DNA of 64,000 bases from CATQGW01 sp965262235. GTDB taxonomy: Bacteria; Chloroflexota; Dehalococcoidia; Bin125. Below, one piece after another: positions 33,765 to 42,713 of the stretch (positions are counted from its first letter, which is position 1; each line of letters opens with the position of its first letter). Location: the NCBI GenBank assembly GCA_965262235.1, contig OZ253504.1:992001-1056000 (forward strand). Reading direction: 5' to 3'. The notes under the pieces are model-generated. The model worked only from the letters and a program-made list of their open reading frames with translations, was not told the origin of the DNA and did no database searches. The position numbers and the translations under genes were made by a program.

Positions 33765-34577
33765 GTGTCGCTTCTCGAAATCATCGTCCTGGCGATCATC
33801 CAGGGCGTTACCGAATTCCTGCCGATCAGCAGCACCGGCCACTTGGCGCTCGCCCGCTGGTTGTTCGGCTGGGACGACCCGGGCCTGGGCTTCGACGTGG
33901 CCGTCCACGCTGGAACGCTGGCCGCACTCATCTGGGCATTTCGGCGCGAGATCGTCGCCGTGCTGCGCGGGCTGCGGGGTGAGGCAGCGCCGGTCGACGG
34001 TCTGCCGCCGCGACGGCTGATCTGGCTTGGCTTGATCGCGACTGTCCCGCTCGTGATCATCGGCGCGCCGCTCTATGAGACGCTTGAGGGCGACCTGCGC
34101 GGGCCCACCACGGCGGCGGCGTTTTTGCTGGTCACCGGCGCGCTGATCGCCGCCGCCGAGTGGCGCGCGCGGCGCACAACTGGGGAGTCGCTCGCGACGC
34201 TGACGCCGGGACGAGCGGCGGCGATTGGCGTGGCTCAGGCGGTCGCGGCGCTGCCTGGCATATCGCGCGCCGGCATGTGCATCGTCGCGGGCATGTCGCT
34301 GGGGCAGAGCCGCGAGGCCGCCACCCGCTTCGCGTTCTGGCTGGCGCTGCCCGCGCTGGCGGGTGCAGCGGCGCTCGCGATTCGCGCGCTGATCGAGGAC
34401 GGGGCCACGGGCCAGCCGGAGCAACTGCTGATCGGTGCGGTCGTCTCCTGCGCAGCGGCGCTCGTGTCGATTCGGGCGTTGCTCCGGCTGGTGCGCGCGC
34501 GGTCGCTGGCGCCGTTCGCGGTCTGGTGCCTGTTCGCAGGCGCAGCCACGCTGATCGCGCGGGCGGCGGGGGCGTAG
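33765..34577 (+). CDS. uppP: Undecaprenyl-diphosphate phosphatase (UppP/BacA)
   Basis: 270 aa from a GTG at 33765 (VSLLEIIVLAIIQGVTEFLP). The two family motifs are present: EFLPISSTGHL near residue 17, and the second loop ALPGISRAGMCIVAGM (usually PGTSRSG). About eight membrane helices. It recycles the undecaprenyl carrier for cell-wall synthesis at the inner membrane. The ribosome binding site is weak. A CATATGCT box lies near 33702. It ends 3 nt before the convergent carboxylase stop. Confidence 0.93.
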   Translation: MSLLEIIVLAIIQGVTEFLPISSTGHLALARWLFGWDDPGLGFDVAVHAGTLAALIWAFRREIVAVLRGLRGEAAPVDGLPPRRLIWLGLIATVPLVIIGAPLYETLEGDLRGPTTAAAFLLVTGALIAAAEWRARRTTGESLATLTPGRAAAIGVAQAVAALPGISRAGMCIVAGMSLGQSREAATRFAFWLALPALAGAAALAIRALIEDGATGQPEQLLIGAVVSCAAALVSIRALLRLVRARSLAPFAVWCLFAGAATLIARAAGA

Positions 34578-34580
34578 GGA

Positions 34581-36152
34581 CTACGGGCGCACGCCGAAGA
34601 GGGGCTTGGGGTTGAGCTCGTAGGGCAGGACCTTGTAGGCCCGCTCGACGAAGGCCTGGAGGTAGGAGCGAGTCTCGCGCGGGTCGATGAGCTCCTCGAT
34701 CCCAAACGTCTCAGCGGTCCGGAAGACGCTGCGCAGACTGCGCAGGTCGGCCTCGATCTCTTCGCGCTTCGCAGCCGGATCGGGCGCGTTGGCGATCTCG
34801 CGTCGGTAGGCGGCGTCAACGCCGCCCTCGATCGGGATCGATCCCCACTCGCCGCTGGGCCAGCCGATCCGGTAGTTCAGCCGGTTCGGATTGCCCGTCG
34901 CCATCCCGGCCATGCCGTAGCACTTGCGGATGATGATCGTCATCTGCGGCACCGTGGCCTGCAGGCCCACCCAGATTGCGCGCATCCCGGAGCGCAGGGT
35001 GCCTTCGCGCTCGGCCTGCCGGCCGATCATGAAGCCGGGCACGTCGACCAGATAGACGATCGGGATGTGGAAGTAGTTGCACAGTTCGATGAAGTGGGTC
35101 TGTTTGTCGCTGCCGTCGCGGTCGAGCGCACCGGCGTTCTTGAGCGGATTGTTGGCGATGATCCCGATCGGCAGGCCGTCGACACGGGCGAAGGCGGTGA
35201 TCACACAGGTGCCCCAGTGCGGTTTGAGCTCGAAGAACTCGCCGCCGTCCACGATCGAGGCGATCAGCTGCGGCATCGAGTAGGGCCGGCGCGTGTTTCG
35301 CGGCACGAGGTCGATCAGCGCCTCCGCGGCGCCCTCCGGCGCCGGGCGGGCGGGCGCGGCCGGCGGCAGCTCGCGCACGTTGTCGGGCAGGTACGAGAGC
35401 ATCGTGCGGATCTGACGGAAGGCGTCCTGCTCGTCTTCGGCTTCGTTGTCGATGCAGCCCGATTCGTGGACGTGGACGTGGGAGCCGCCGAGCTCTTCGT
35501 TGGTCACCTCGTGACCGATGCCGCGCCGCACGACGGGTGGGCCGGCCGCGAACATCGCGGACCGGCCGCGGGTCATCACGCTCCAGTGGACCATCATGGC
35601 GCGCCCGGCCGGGCCGCCGGCGATCGCCCCGAGCACGCCGGCCAGTACGGGGACGTTCTGCATCGCCTCGATCGGGGTCAGGAACGACGTCCCGCCGCCG
35701 TTTGGTAGGTAGGTCGTGCCCATCTTCTTGGTCGCCGCCACGTTGGCGCCGGCCCCGTCGATCAGCAGAATCAGCGGCACTTTGTACTCGACCGCGAGCT
35801 CCTCGGCGAAGCCCCCGAGGCCACCCTTGGACCGCTGCATCGGGAAGAGCGCGGAGCCGCCCTGAATCGTGAAGTCTTCGCCGCCGATCGCGACGGTGCG
35901 GCCATCAATCTCGCCGAGCCCCATCACGTATGAGGCCGGCGTGAAGCCGACCAGCTCGCCGTCGTCGTACTCGCCGAGTCCCGCGAGCGCCCCGACTTCG
36001 TGGAATGAGCCGGCGTCGAGCAGCCCGTCGATCCGCTCACGGACCGTCAGCCGGCCCAGACGGTGCTGGCGCTCGATTCGTTGGGGAGCGCCGCCGCGCG
36101 CGGCCAGGGCGGCGCGTCGGCGCAGTTCTTCAACTTCAGCCTCCCAGACCAT
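34581..36152 (-). CDS. Acyl-CoA carboxylase carboxyltransferase (beta) subunit
   Basis: 523 aa, normal for propionyl-/methylcrotonyl-CoA carboxylase beta chains. N-terminal RLTVRERIDGLLDAGSFHEV; GGEDFTIQGGSALFPMQRSKG; the oxyanion glycines in the GAIAGGPAGRAMM segment; and the second domain VDVPGFMIGRQAEREGTLRSG. It transfers CO2 from carboxybiotin to an acyl-CoA. No biotin carboxylase or BCCP gene is next to it, so the partner lies elsewhere. A TAGACT box is 35 nt upstream of the ATG at 36152. Confidence 0.93.
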   Translation of the reverse strand: MVWEAEVEELRRRAALAARGGAPQRIERQHRLGRLTVRERIDGLLDAGSFHEVGALAGLGEYDDGELVGFTPASYVMGLGEIDGRTVAIGGEDFTIQGGSALFPMQRSKGGLGGFAEELAVEYKVPLILLIDGAGANVAATKKMGTTYLPNGGGTSFLTPIEAMQNVPVLAGVLGAIAGGPAGRAMMVHWSVMTRGRSAMFAAGPPVVRRGIGHEVTNEELGGSHVHVHESGCIDNEAEDEQDAFRQIRTMLSYLPDNVRELPPAAPARPAPEGAAEALIDLVPRNTRRPYSMPQLIASIVDGGEFFELKPHWGTCVITAFARVDGLPIGIIANNPLKNAGALDRDGSDKQTHFIELCNYFHIPIVYLVDVPGFMIGRQAEREGTLRSGMRAIWVGLQATVPQMTIIIRKCYGMAGMATGNPNRLNYRIGWPSGEWGSIPIEGGVDAAYRREIANAPDPAAKREEIEADLRSLRSVFRTAETFGIEELIDPRETRSYLQAFVERAYKVLPYELNPKPLFGVRP

Positions 36153-36187
36153 CGCGTACTCCCCCCGTCGGCGCTCAGCGCGGCGTC

Positions 36188-36193
36188 AGTCTA
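36188..36193 (-). promoter_or_regulatory. -10-like TAGACT box of the carboxylase gene
   Basis: Minus-strand CCTAGACTGACGCC, 35 nt before the ATG at 36152. It is nearly identical to CCTAGACTGCCGCC before the SDR gene at 50869. Confidence 0.45.
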
Positions 36194-36358
36194 GGGCCGT
36201 GTCGGTCGGTGGCCGTAGCGCGAGGCGGCGCTCGCGGGACTGTTCAGCCTGTTCAGGGATGGTTGGCGATTGGTTGGGTTTGTTCGGTTGGCTTCGGCTG
36301 TTGGGGCAGGGGCAGTCGGCGGCTCCCCCGGGGACAGCCCGGGAGCAGGGCAGGCCGG

Positions 36359-36364
36359 TAGCCT
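36359..36364 (+). promoter_or_regulatory. -10-like TAGCCT box of the second fused CaiB gene
   Basis: GGTAGCCTGCGAG, 22 nt before the ATG at 36387, followed by a strong GAGGAGG ribosome binding site. Confidence 0.45.
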
Positions 36365-36386
36365 GCGAGATCTGAGGAGGGGCGCT

Positions 36387-38837
36387 ATGGCATCCGGAGG
36401 CTTGCGGGCATTGTCGGGACTGCGGGTCCTGGATCTCAGCGAGGGGCTGGCGGGGCCGTTCGCGGCGAAGCTGCTAGGCGACCTCGGGGCAGATGTAATC
36501 AAGATCGAGCCGCCCGGCGGGGACGCCGCGCGGCGGCGCGGGCCGTTCTCAAACGGCGCCAGTGTCGACCCGGAAGCGAGCGCGGCTTTTCTGTACGCCA
36601 ACACGAGCAAGCGCAGCATTGTGCTGGATCCGGCGAGCGCGGATGATCGGTCGCTGCGCGACCGGTTGATCGCCGGCGCGCACGCGGTCATCGCGAGCGA
36701 GCCCGAGCCGCGCCTGGCCGATCGGGGGATCGGCTACGAGCAGCTCACGGCGCTGAATCCGACGGTCATTCTGACCACCGTGACGGGCTTCGGCTCCACC
36801 GGGCCCTACGCCGACTGGCAGTGGAACAACCTGACGGCCTGCGCGATCGGCGGCTTCTCGTTCCTGTGCGGGCGCGCCGATCGGGAACCCTTGCAGCTGG
36901 GCGGCTCGGTGCCGGAGACGCTGACGGGCGCATACGCGGCGGTGGCGACGCTGATCGCTCTGCGCGGCCAGCGCGAGCACGGACGCGGCGACCACGTCGA
37001 TGTTTCCGTGCTTGAGGCTGCGGTCAACATGGCGCTGCTGGCCGTGCAGCGCTACGAGTACTCCGGCACCGTCGGCGAGCGCCACGCTGACATCGGCCCC
37101 GCGCCCTCGTTCATCCTGCCCACGACCGATGGCTACGTCGGCGCGAACACGCTCACGCAGGCCCAGTGGGAGGTGATGTGCCAGTTCTTCGCGCGGCCCG
37201 AGCTGGTCGATGATCCGAACTTCAGCGACGCCTGGAGTCGCCTCGCGAACTCGCGTCAGCTCGCGGATGAGCTGGCGGCGCTGACCCGCGAGCGCAGCTC
37301 CGACGACGTGTTTCACGAGGCCCAGGCCTGGCGAATCCCCTTCGGCCTGATCCCGACGCTCGCCGAGGCGCTTGACCTGCTGCCGCACCGCGAGCGTGAC
37401 TACATGCTCGAGTTCGACCACCCGCGGGCCGGGCACGTGCGGATGCCTGGCGTCCCCTGGCTGTTCGGCGACGAACGACCCCTCGGCGAACCGACGCCGC
37501 TGCTCGGCGAGCACAGCGAGTCGATCCGCAACGGAACCGCGTGGAACGATGAGACGCCGCCGGACGCCGACACGGCCGGCGAGCCCGCGGAGCGGCCGCT
37601 CGAAGGCCTGCGCGTCATCGATCTCTCGATGTTCATGTCCGGTCCGATGACCACGATGATCTTCGGCGACGCCGGCGCCGACGTGATCAAGATCGAATCG
37701 GTGCAGCGGATCGATGGCTGGCGCGCCACCGGCGGCGGCGAGGGCGCGTTCTGGGAGATGTCACCAGCCTTCAACTGGGTCAACCGCAACAAGGACGGCA
37801 TCACCCTGAACCTGACCGACGAGCGCGGCGCCGACGTGGTCCGGCATCTCGTCGAAGACGCCGACGTGATCGTGGAGAACTACACGCCGCGCGTGATGGG
37901 CAACTTCGGACTCGCCTGGGAGCAGCTGCGGGCGATCAACCCCGAGCTGATCATGCTCTCGATGCCGGGCTTCGGGCTGACGGGTAGCTGGACCCACTAC
38001 ACCGCGTTCGCGAACACGACGGAGCAGATGTGCGGCCTGCCGCATCTGACGGGCTACGCCGACGACCAGCCGATCTTCTCAGGCACGACGGGCGGCGACC
38101 CGCTCGCCGGGGTGATGGGCGCGCTGGCGCTGCTCTCGGCGCTGGAGCGCCGGCGCCGGCTCAACGCCGAGGGACGCGCGGGCGGCTGCCACATCGACCT
38201 CTCGCAGGTCGAGACGGCGACCTCGTACATGGGCGACGCGCTGACCGCGTTCGCGATCACCGGGCACGACCCGGGCCGCGTGGGCAACCTCCATCCGAGC
38301 ATGGCGCCGCACAACACCTACCTCTGCCGCGACGACCGCTGGGTCGCCATCGCCTGCCCCGACGACACGGCGTTCGCCGCGCTGTCGACGGCGCTGGGTC
38401 ACGCCGAGTGGGGCGCGGACGGCGGGCGATGGTGCACGCTGGCGCAGCGCCAACGCGCGCTCGCCGAGCTCGACGCGGCGATCAGCGAGTGGACGCGAAC
38501 GCGCGACGCGAACGAGATCATGCGCGAGCTCCAGGCCGCCGGCGTGGCGGCCGCGACGGTCTACCACGGGCTCGACCTGCTGGAGGACGAGCATCTGCAG
38601 GAGCGAGAGTTCTTCATCACGCAGGAGCATCGCTACGCGGGGCGCAAGCGCTACCCGCTGCAGCCCTACCGCTTCCGCAACTGGCTGGCGCCGCGCAGCG
38701 ACCGGCCGTCGCCGACGCTGGGCGAGCACACCCGCGCCGTGCTGGCGCGGCTGACCGAGATATCGCCCGAGACGGTCGATCAGTGGGAGCGTGAGGACAT
38801 CGTCGGGACCATCCCGATCGCGGCGCGCTCCGATTGA
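36387..38837 (+). CDS. Fused double CaiB/BaiF CoA-transferase, 816 aa
   Basis: Start ATG 36387 with GAGGAGG. First module residues ~1-390 (LRALSGLRVLDLSEGLAGP, ADVIKIEPPGG), second ~402-816 (LEGLRVIDLSMFMSGP). The catalytic aspartate position is Glu177 in the first module (GGSVPETLTG) and Asp571 in the second (GTTGGDPLAG), again 13 residues before the ALxxR helix. Only the second site should be active. The linker is short and acidic. It is followed after 63 nt by an FAH-family hydrolase gene with its own -10-like box. The substrate is unknown. Confidence 0.92.
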   Translation: MASGGLRALSGLRVLDLSEGLAGPFAAKLLGDLGADVIKIEPPGGDAARRRGPFSNGASVDPEASAAFLYANTSKRSIVLDPASADDRSLRDRLIAGAHAVIASEPEPRLADRGIGYEQLTALNPTVILTTVTGFGSTGPYADWQWNNLTACAIGGFSFLCGRADREPLQLGGSVPETLTGAYAAVATLIALRGQREHGRGDHVDVSVLEAAVNMALLAVQRYEYSGTVGERHADIGPAPSFILPTTDGYVGANTLTQAQWEVMCQFFARPELVDDPNFSDAWSRLANSRQLADELAALTRERSSDDVFHEAQAWRIPFGLIPTLAEALDLLPHRERDYMLEFDHPRAGHVRMPGVPWLFGDERPLGEPTPLLGEHSESIRNGTAWNDETPPDADTAGEPAERPLEGLRVIDLSMFMSGPMTTMIFGDAGADVIKIESVQRIDGWRATGGGEGAFWEMSPAFNWVNRNKDGITLNLTDERGADVVRHLVEDADVIVENYTPRVMGNFGLAWEQLRAINPELIMLSMPGFGLTGSWTHYTAFANTTEQMCGLPHLTGYADDQPIFSGTTGGDPLAGVMGALALLSALERRRRLNAEGRAGGCHIDLSQVETATSYMGDALTAFAITGHDPGRVGNLHPSMAPHNTYLCRDDRWVAIACPDDTAFAALSTALGHAEWGADGGRWCTLAQRQRALAELDAAISEWTRTRDANEIMRELQAAGVAAATVYHGLDLLEDEHLQEREFFITQEHRYAGRKRYPLQPYRFRNWLAPRSDRPSPTLGEHTRAVLARLTEISPETVDQWEREDIVGTIPIAARSD

Positions 38838-38863
38838 GCCCGCAGCGGAGACCATCGCGCGAG

Positions 38864-38869
38864 TAGCCT
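38864..38869 (+). promoter_or_regulatory. -10-like TAGCCT box of the FAH-family gene
   Basis: CGAGTAGCCTGCAG, 31 nt before the ATG at 38901. The first 11 bases, CGAGTAGCCTG, are identical to those before the CaiB gene at 6486. Confidence 0.5.
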
Positions 38870-38900
38870 GCAGCGAAACGAGAGGCGAGAGGAGTGTCCC

Positions 38901-39785
38901 ATGCGCCTGGCCAGCTTTTCCTTCGAGGACCGCGAACGCGTCGGCGTGATCGTCGACGGCGAGGTCGTTGACCTCTATGTCGCCGCGCCGGACGCGCCGA
39001 CTGATATGTGCGAGTTCCTGGCGGCGGGCGCAGAGGCGCGGGTGATCGCCGAGATGGCCGTCGAGCGCGGCGGCAACCGTCGGCCGCTCTCGGAGGTGCA
39101 GCTGCTCGCGCCGGTGCCGAGACCGAGCAAATTCCTCGCCGTGGGCCTGAACTACGCGGACCACATCGCCGAGACGGGCGCCGAGACGCCGCGCTTCCCG
39201 ACGATCTTCACCAAGCAGCGCACCTGTGTGAACAATCCGTGGGGCGGCATCCAGATCCCGCTGGCGTCGAAGGCAGTCGATTACGAGGGCGAGCTGGGCG
39301 TGGTGATCGGCGAGCGCTGCCGGCACGTCTCGGCGGCGGACGCGGCGAGTGTGATCGCCGGCTTCACGATCGTCAACGATGTCTCGGTGCGCGACTGGCA
39401 GAACCGCACCCGCCAGTTCACGATGGGCAAGTCGTTCGACACGCACGGCCCGATGGGACCCGCACTCGTCACGGGCGACGAGTTGGGCAACCCCCACGTG
39501 CTCGGGATCCGCACCTTCGTGAACGGAGAGCTGCGCCAGAACTCAAACACCGAGCACCTGATCTTCAACTGCTACGACATCGTCGAGTACCTCAGCACGG
39601 CCTTCACGCTAGAGCCCGGCGACGTGATCGCCACCGGCACGCCCTCAGGCGTCGCGGCCGCGATGACCCCGCAGCGCTGGCTAGTCGCCGGCGACGTAGT
39701 GCGAATCGAGATCGACGGCATCGGCGTCCTGGAGAACACCTGCGTCCCCGAGCCCGAGCCGGCAATGGGCGACGCCCACCACTAG
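38901..39785 (+). CDS. Fumarylacetoacetate hydrolase family protein
   Basis: 294 aa. FAH-fold marks: KFLAVGLNYADHIAETG, then the metal-binding acids in AVDYEGELGVVIG and IVNDVSVRDWQNR, the KSFDTHGPMGP loop and GDVIATGTPSGV. Members hydrolyse or decarboxylate C-C bonds of beta-dicarbonyl or ketone acids with Mg. It probably handles a product of the same catabolic block. GAGGAG precedes the ATG. The TAG stop shares 3 bases with the convergent ParA stop in CTAG. Confidence 0.93.
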   Translation: MRLASFSFEDRERVGVIVDGEVVDLYVAAPDAPTDMCEFLAAGAEARVIAEMAVERGGNRRPLSEVQLLAPVPRPSKFLAVGLNYADHIAETGAETPRFPTIFTKQRTCVNNPWGGIQIPLASKAVDYEGELGVVIGERCRHVSAADAASVIAGFTIVNDVSVRDWQNRTRQFTMGKSFDTHGPMGPALVTGDELGNPHVLGIRTFVNGELRQNSNTEHLIFNCYDIVEYLSTAFTLEPGDVIATGTPSGVAAAMTPQRWLVAGDVVRIEIDGIGVLENTCVPEPEPAMGDAHH

Positions 39786-40825
39786 TCGACCGACGCGACG
39801 GTCGGCTCAACCACAACTTGATTCGCCGAACCAGGTAACGGAACGTTGCAGCGCTGTGCAATCCGGACAGCGAGTTCTTGGAAGTCCGCGTAGCAGCTTT
39901 GGACGGCACGCATGTGGCTGCCGCGGACGCCGTCGGCGGAGCGCAGCTGAAAGATCGGCTTGCGCGCTTCCTGCGCTAGAGGCATCAAGCTGCGATAGTG
40001 TTTCAGCGTCGTGAGGCAGTGCGGGTCATCGACCATCGCGAGCCGCGGCGGCGTCGCATCACCCTCAATGTGTTCTCGATACTCGCCAGGAATCCGCTCC
40101 ATCCAGGCTGCATATGCCTGTGTTGGACGGTCGAGTCGGATCGCGTGCTGCAACACCACATAACCGGCCGGTCGCATCTCACCTTCCGGCAGCGCCAGCT
40201 CGGCTAGCTGCGCGGGTTTGCGATCGAGCCGATCGCGCCACTGACGCCGCCAGTCCGTCAGGGTCGGGCCAAGGTTTCGCAAGCCCTGGAGCGAGTAGAG
40301 GTCGGGCGCCAGTGGAATAATCACCTGCTCCGCGGCCACCATCACCGCCCGGTTGAGCGCGCCCAGATTAGGGCCTACATCGATCAACACCAGATCGGCC
40401 TCCAGCTCCGCGCAGGCCGCGGCGAGAATCCGCCAAAACGCGCTGATCACGCGGAATGCGCGAGGATTGCCGTCCAAGCAGGCGGACCACTGGCTCGACA
40501 ATTCACCCTCCGCCCGCGCCAGGGCCAGATCGCCGGGCAGTAGCGAAAGACCGTCGCTGACGCGATGGGCATACGGAGTTTCGATGTCGCCAGTGCCCTC
40601 AAGCAACGGCTTGAGGGCACGATGGATCGTGCCGCCGTGCGATTGCTCGTTCAGCAACTCAAACACCTGTGAATCCTCCAGAAACATACTCGTCAGATTC
40701 GCCTGTGGATCCAGGTCAGCAGCCACTACCGAAACGCCGAGATCAGCGTACATCCAGGCCAAGTGGTGGACAAGCGTCGTTTTGCCCACACCGCCCTTGT
40801 TGTTGAAGAACGCGATGGTTTTCAT
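39782..40825 (-). CDS. ParA/MinD-family ATPase of an accessory two-gene cassette
   Basis: 347 aa. Deviant Walker A NNKGGVGKTTLVHHLAW at residues 8-24; switch I DLDPQANLTSMFLED; switch II/Walker B ADLVLIDVGPNLGALNRAV. The C-terminal ~150 residues are family-specific. It dimerises on ATP in relatives that position plasmids, chromosomes or protein assemblies. No parB or centromere-like repeat is nearby, so a segregation role is not supported. Its ATG overlaps the end of the AlbA_2/HATPase gene by 4 nt. Base composition is visibly lower in GC than the flanks, suggesting transfer. Confidence 0.88.
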   Translation of the reverse strand: MKTIAFFNNKGGVGKTTLVHHLAWMYADLGVSVVAADLDPQANLTSMFLEDSQVFELLNEQSHGGTIHRALKPLLEGTGDIETPYAHRVSDGLSLLPGDLALARAEGELSSQWSACLDGNPRAFRVISAFWRILAAACAELEADLVLIDVGPNLGALNRAVMVAAEQVIIPLAPDLYSLQGLRNLGPTLTDWRRQWRDRLDRKPAQLAELALPEGEMRPAGYVVLQHAIRLDRPTQAYAAWMERIPGEYREHIEGDATPPRLAMVDDPHCLTTLKHYRSLMPLAQEARKPIFQLRSADGVRGSHMRAVQSCYADFQELAVRIAQRCNVPLPGSANQVVVEPTVASVD

Positions 40826-42024
40826 GGTGCTTTCCTCACTGTCACCGCAACCTGCATATCGAAGAAGTCAAATTCCGGGGCGGGGTTGCCGTTCTGTTGG
40901 AGGGCGCGCCTCGCCGTGCCAATTCCCAGACCGAAGCGCTGCGCGTATCCGAGGTGATACATGATCTCCGCGATCAGTGGATTCCGGTAGTCCACGATAC
41001 CAGTGTCGAAGTTGGTTGACGTCACCTGTCCATACAGCCCGCCCGGGCTGCGGATCTCCACGCGATCTTCGTACCAATATAGGTGGATTGGCGCATTGGT
41101 TCCGTCGTATGAACGATGCATCACGGCATTGTGCGCCAGCTCGCGCAGCGCCACATACGGATAGTCAGGCAGCTCGACATGCCGCGAGCCGCTGAGATCG
41201 AGCCGCACCTGGATGTTCAGTCGAATGATCGCTTCGAGCGCTCGCAGAAGGTCGTCCACCCGCCCCGTTAGCACCTTCTGGTCCAGAACTGGATCCGCCA
41301 GCTCGCGTCCGGCAAAGCGTACGAATTGAATGTAGCCGCCGGCAGACCAGCGCTGGGGGTCGGCGCCCATCGTGATCAGTGCTCCCCGCGCCGGTCGGTC
41401 GTGTACCGCCAGCCGCAGGGACGCCAGCTGTTGTTCAAGCGAGCGTTGGTCAGCGGCGAGGACGTCCTCGTGTACCGCGCTGGGGAGGTAAACGCCGCGA
41501 ATGAAGTCGAGATCGAGATGCTCAAACGACGCGGACCAGACCGTGGTGAGGTCGTACGGCTGGTCCGCAGCAAGCCGCCGCTCGTGCAGCCGCTGCACCT
41601 CTTGCTCCGATGCTTCCTGCACCGTGGGTCCCACCTTCACCCAGGCGCGCTTTGAGTAGTAGACCGGCGCGGCGGTGGAGGGGGCAACCTGAACGACTGC
41701 CACCTCGCAGCGGTCGATTGTTTGCCGCTCCACCCGCATCATTGGAATCGGTTGGGTGCTGCCATCGGTATGGATCTGCGCCAGGTCGGTGAGCAGATCG
41801 TCCGAAACATCGATGCCCGCGCACTCGCCGTTATCTCCGAGACCGATGAAGAGCACACCTGGACGGCCTGTCCCCGGCAGGTCATTGGCGAACGCGCAGA
41901 CGTTGCGGCGGATCGCGCGACGGTCGGCGGTGCTGCGCTTCCGTTCAACCAGCTCCGACTCCCTACTGTGATACAGGGCGACGAGCTCAGCATCTGTGTA
42001 AAACTGCACGAGCGCCAACTCCAC
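40822..42024 (-). CDS. AlbA_2 (Schlafen-like) protein with C-terminal HATPase-type domain
   Basis: 400 aa from GTG 42024 (a second GTG at 42009 is possible). The N-terminal ~130 residues read as an AlbA_2 domain: ESELVERKRSTADRRAIRRN, VLFIGLGDNGECAGI and a YYSKRAWVKVG strand. The last ~130 contain ALRELAHNAVMHRSYDGTN, YWYEDRVEIRSPGGLYG and GIGTARRAL, the N, G1 and G2 boxes of GHKL ATPases as in COG2865. This combination occurs in regulators and antiviral proteins. It is coupled to the ParA-like gene by a 4-nt overlap. A TAGGCT box lies 24 nt upstream. Confidence 0.85.
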   Translation of the reverse strand: MELALVQFYTDAELVALYHSRESELVERKRSTADRRAIRRNVCAFANDLPGTGRPGVLFIGLGDNGECAGIDVSDDLLTDLAQIHTDGSTQPIPMMRVERQTIDRCEVAVVQVAPSTAAPVYYSKRAWVKVGPTVQEASEQEVQRLHERRLAADQPYDLTTVWSASFEHLDLDFIRGVYLPSAVHEDVLAADQRSLEQQLASLRLAVHDRPARGALITMGADPQRWSAGGYIQFVRFAGRELADPVLDQKVLTGRVDDLLRALEAIIRLNIQVRLDLSGSRHVELPDYPYVALRELAHNAVMHRSYDGTNAPIHLYWYEDRVEIRSPGGLYGQVTSTNFDTGIVDYRNPLIAEIMYHLGYAQRFGLGIGTARRALQQNGNPAPEFDFFDMQVAVTVRKAP

Positions 42025-42048
42025 CCACGTTCGGTCGCGGACCCGCTC

Positions 42049-42054
42049 AGCCTA
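42049..42054 (-). promoter_or_regulatory. -10-like TAGGCT box of the AlbA_2-ParA cassette
   Basis: Minus-strand TAGGCT 24 nt upstream of the GTG at 42024, in the 77-nt gap after the TPP enzyme gene. Confidence 0.3.
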
Positions 42055-42101
42055 CGCCGATCCGGGCGCGGCGCGGTGAACGTTGGCCACAGTTGCTGCG
42101 C

Positions 42102-42713
42102 CTACTCGTCGTCCTCGGCCAGCCGGGCGGCGACTGGGGGCCACGATTGGGCGAGGCGTGGGGTGGAGCCTGGGGGAGTGGGGCGGGCGTTGAAGAAGCG
42201 GTCGCCGGGGCGGGTGCGCAGCTCGATCAGGATCGGGCCGGGGACCGACAGCAGGTCGTCGAAGGCCGCGTCGAGCTCCTCGGCATCGGAGAAGCTGACC
42301 GCGTTGCGGTAGCCCGCGCCCGCCGCCATCGCTGCGAAGTCGATGCGCTCCTGAGCGGGCAGCGGCTGAGAGCCGGACGTCTCGTAGACGCCGTTGTGAA
42401 TCACGAAGTGGACGAAGTTCTCGGGATCGGCGCCGGCGATCGTGCCCAGCGAGCCGAGCTGCATCATCAGCGAGCCGTCGCCGTCGATGACCCAGACTTC
42501 CCGCTCGGGCTGGGCCAGCGCGACGCCGAGCCCAAGCGCCGAGGCGCCGCCCATGAAGCCAATGCAGGCCAGATTGATTGCCTGCGGGGTGCGCTCCACC
42601 CAACCGCCGGCGGCGGTCATCGTGCCGACCACGACCTGGTCGACCCAGTGCCGGGCGAGCACATCGAGCGCCGATTCGAGCGACATCCGACCGGTTGACT
42701 CGTGTGTGGTCAT
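42102..42713 (-). CDS. TPP-dependent decarboxylase beta subunit (sulfopyruvate/phosphonopyruvate decarboxylase-like)
   Basis: 203 aa from the ATG at 42713; the long same-frame upstream extension is not coding. It has the TPP-binding motif EVWVIDGDGSLMMQLGSLGT, then the NGVYETSGSQPL segment that follows the Asn/Gly metal loop, and FSDAEELDAAFDDLL, as in ComE. It pairs with the 168-aa pyrimidine-domain gene, overlapping by 4 nt. Sizes match the archaeal ComD/ComE pair. It probably decarboxylates a 3-substituted pyruvate, sulfopyruvate being one candidate. Confidence 0.85.
   Translation of the reverse strand: MTTHESTGRMSLESALDVLARHWVDQVVVGTMTAAGGWVERTPQAINLACIGFMGGASALGLGVALAQPEREVWVIDGDGSLMMQLGSLGTIAGADPENFVHFVIHNGVYETSGSQPLPAQERIDFAAMAAGAGYRNAVSFSDAEELDAAFDDLLSVPGPILIELRTRPGDRFFNARPTPPGSTPRLAQSWPPVAARLAEDDE

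Noticed and set aside
34235..34819. 194-codon minus-strand ORF over uppP and the carboxylase 3' end
   Set aside because: Shadow of uppP; Ser/Arg/Ala-rich, no motif.
39782..40825. Chromosome or plasmid partition locus
   Set aside because: The ATPase is ParA-like, but no parB, repeated centromere sites, or replication gene lies nearby.
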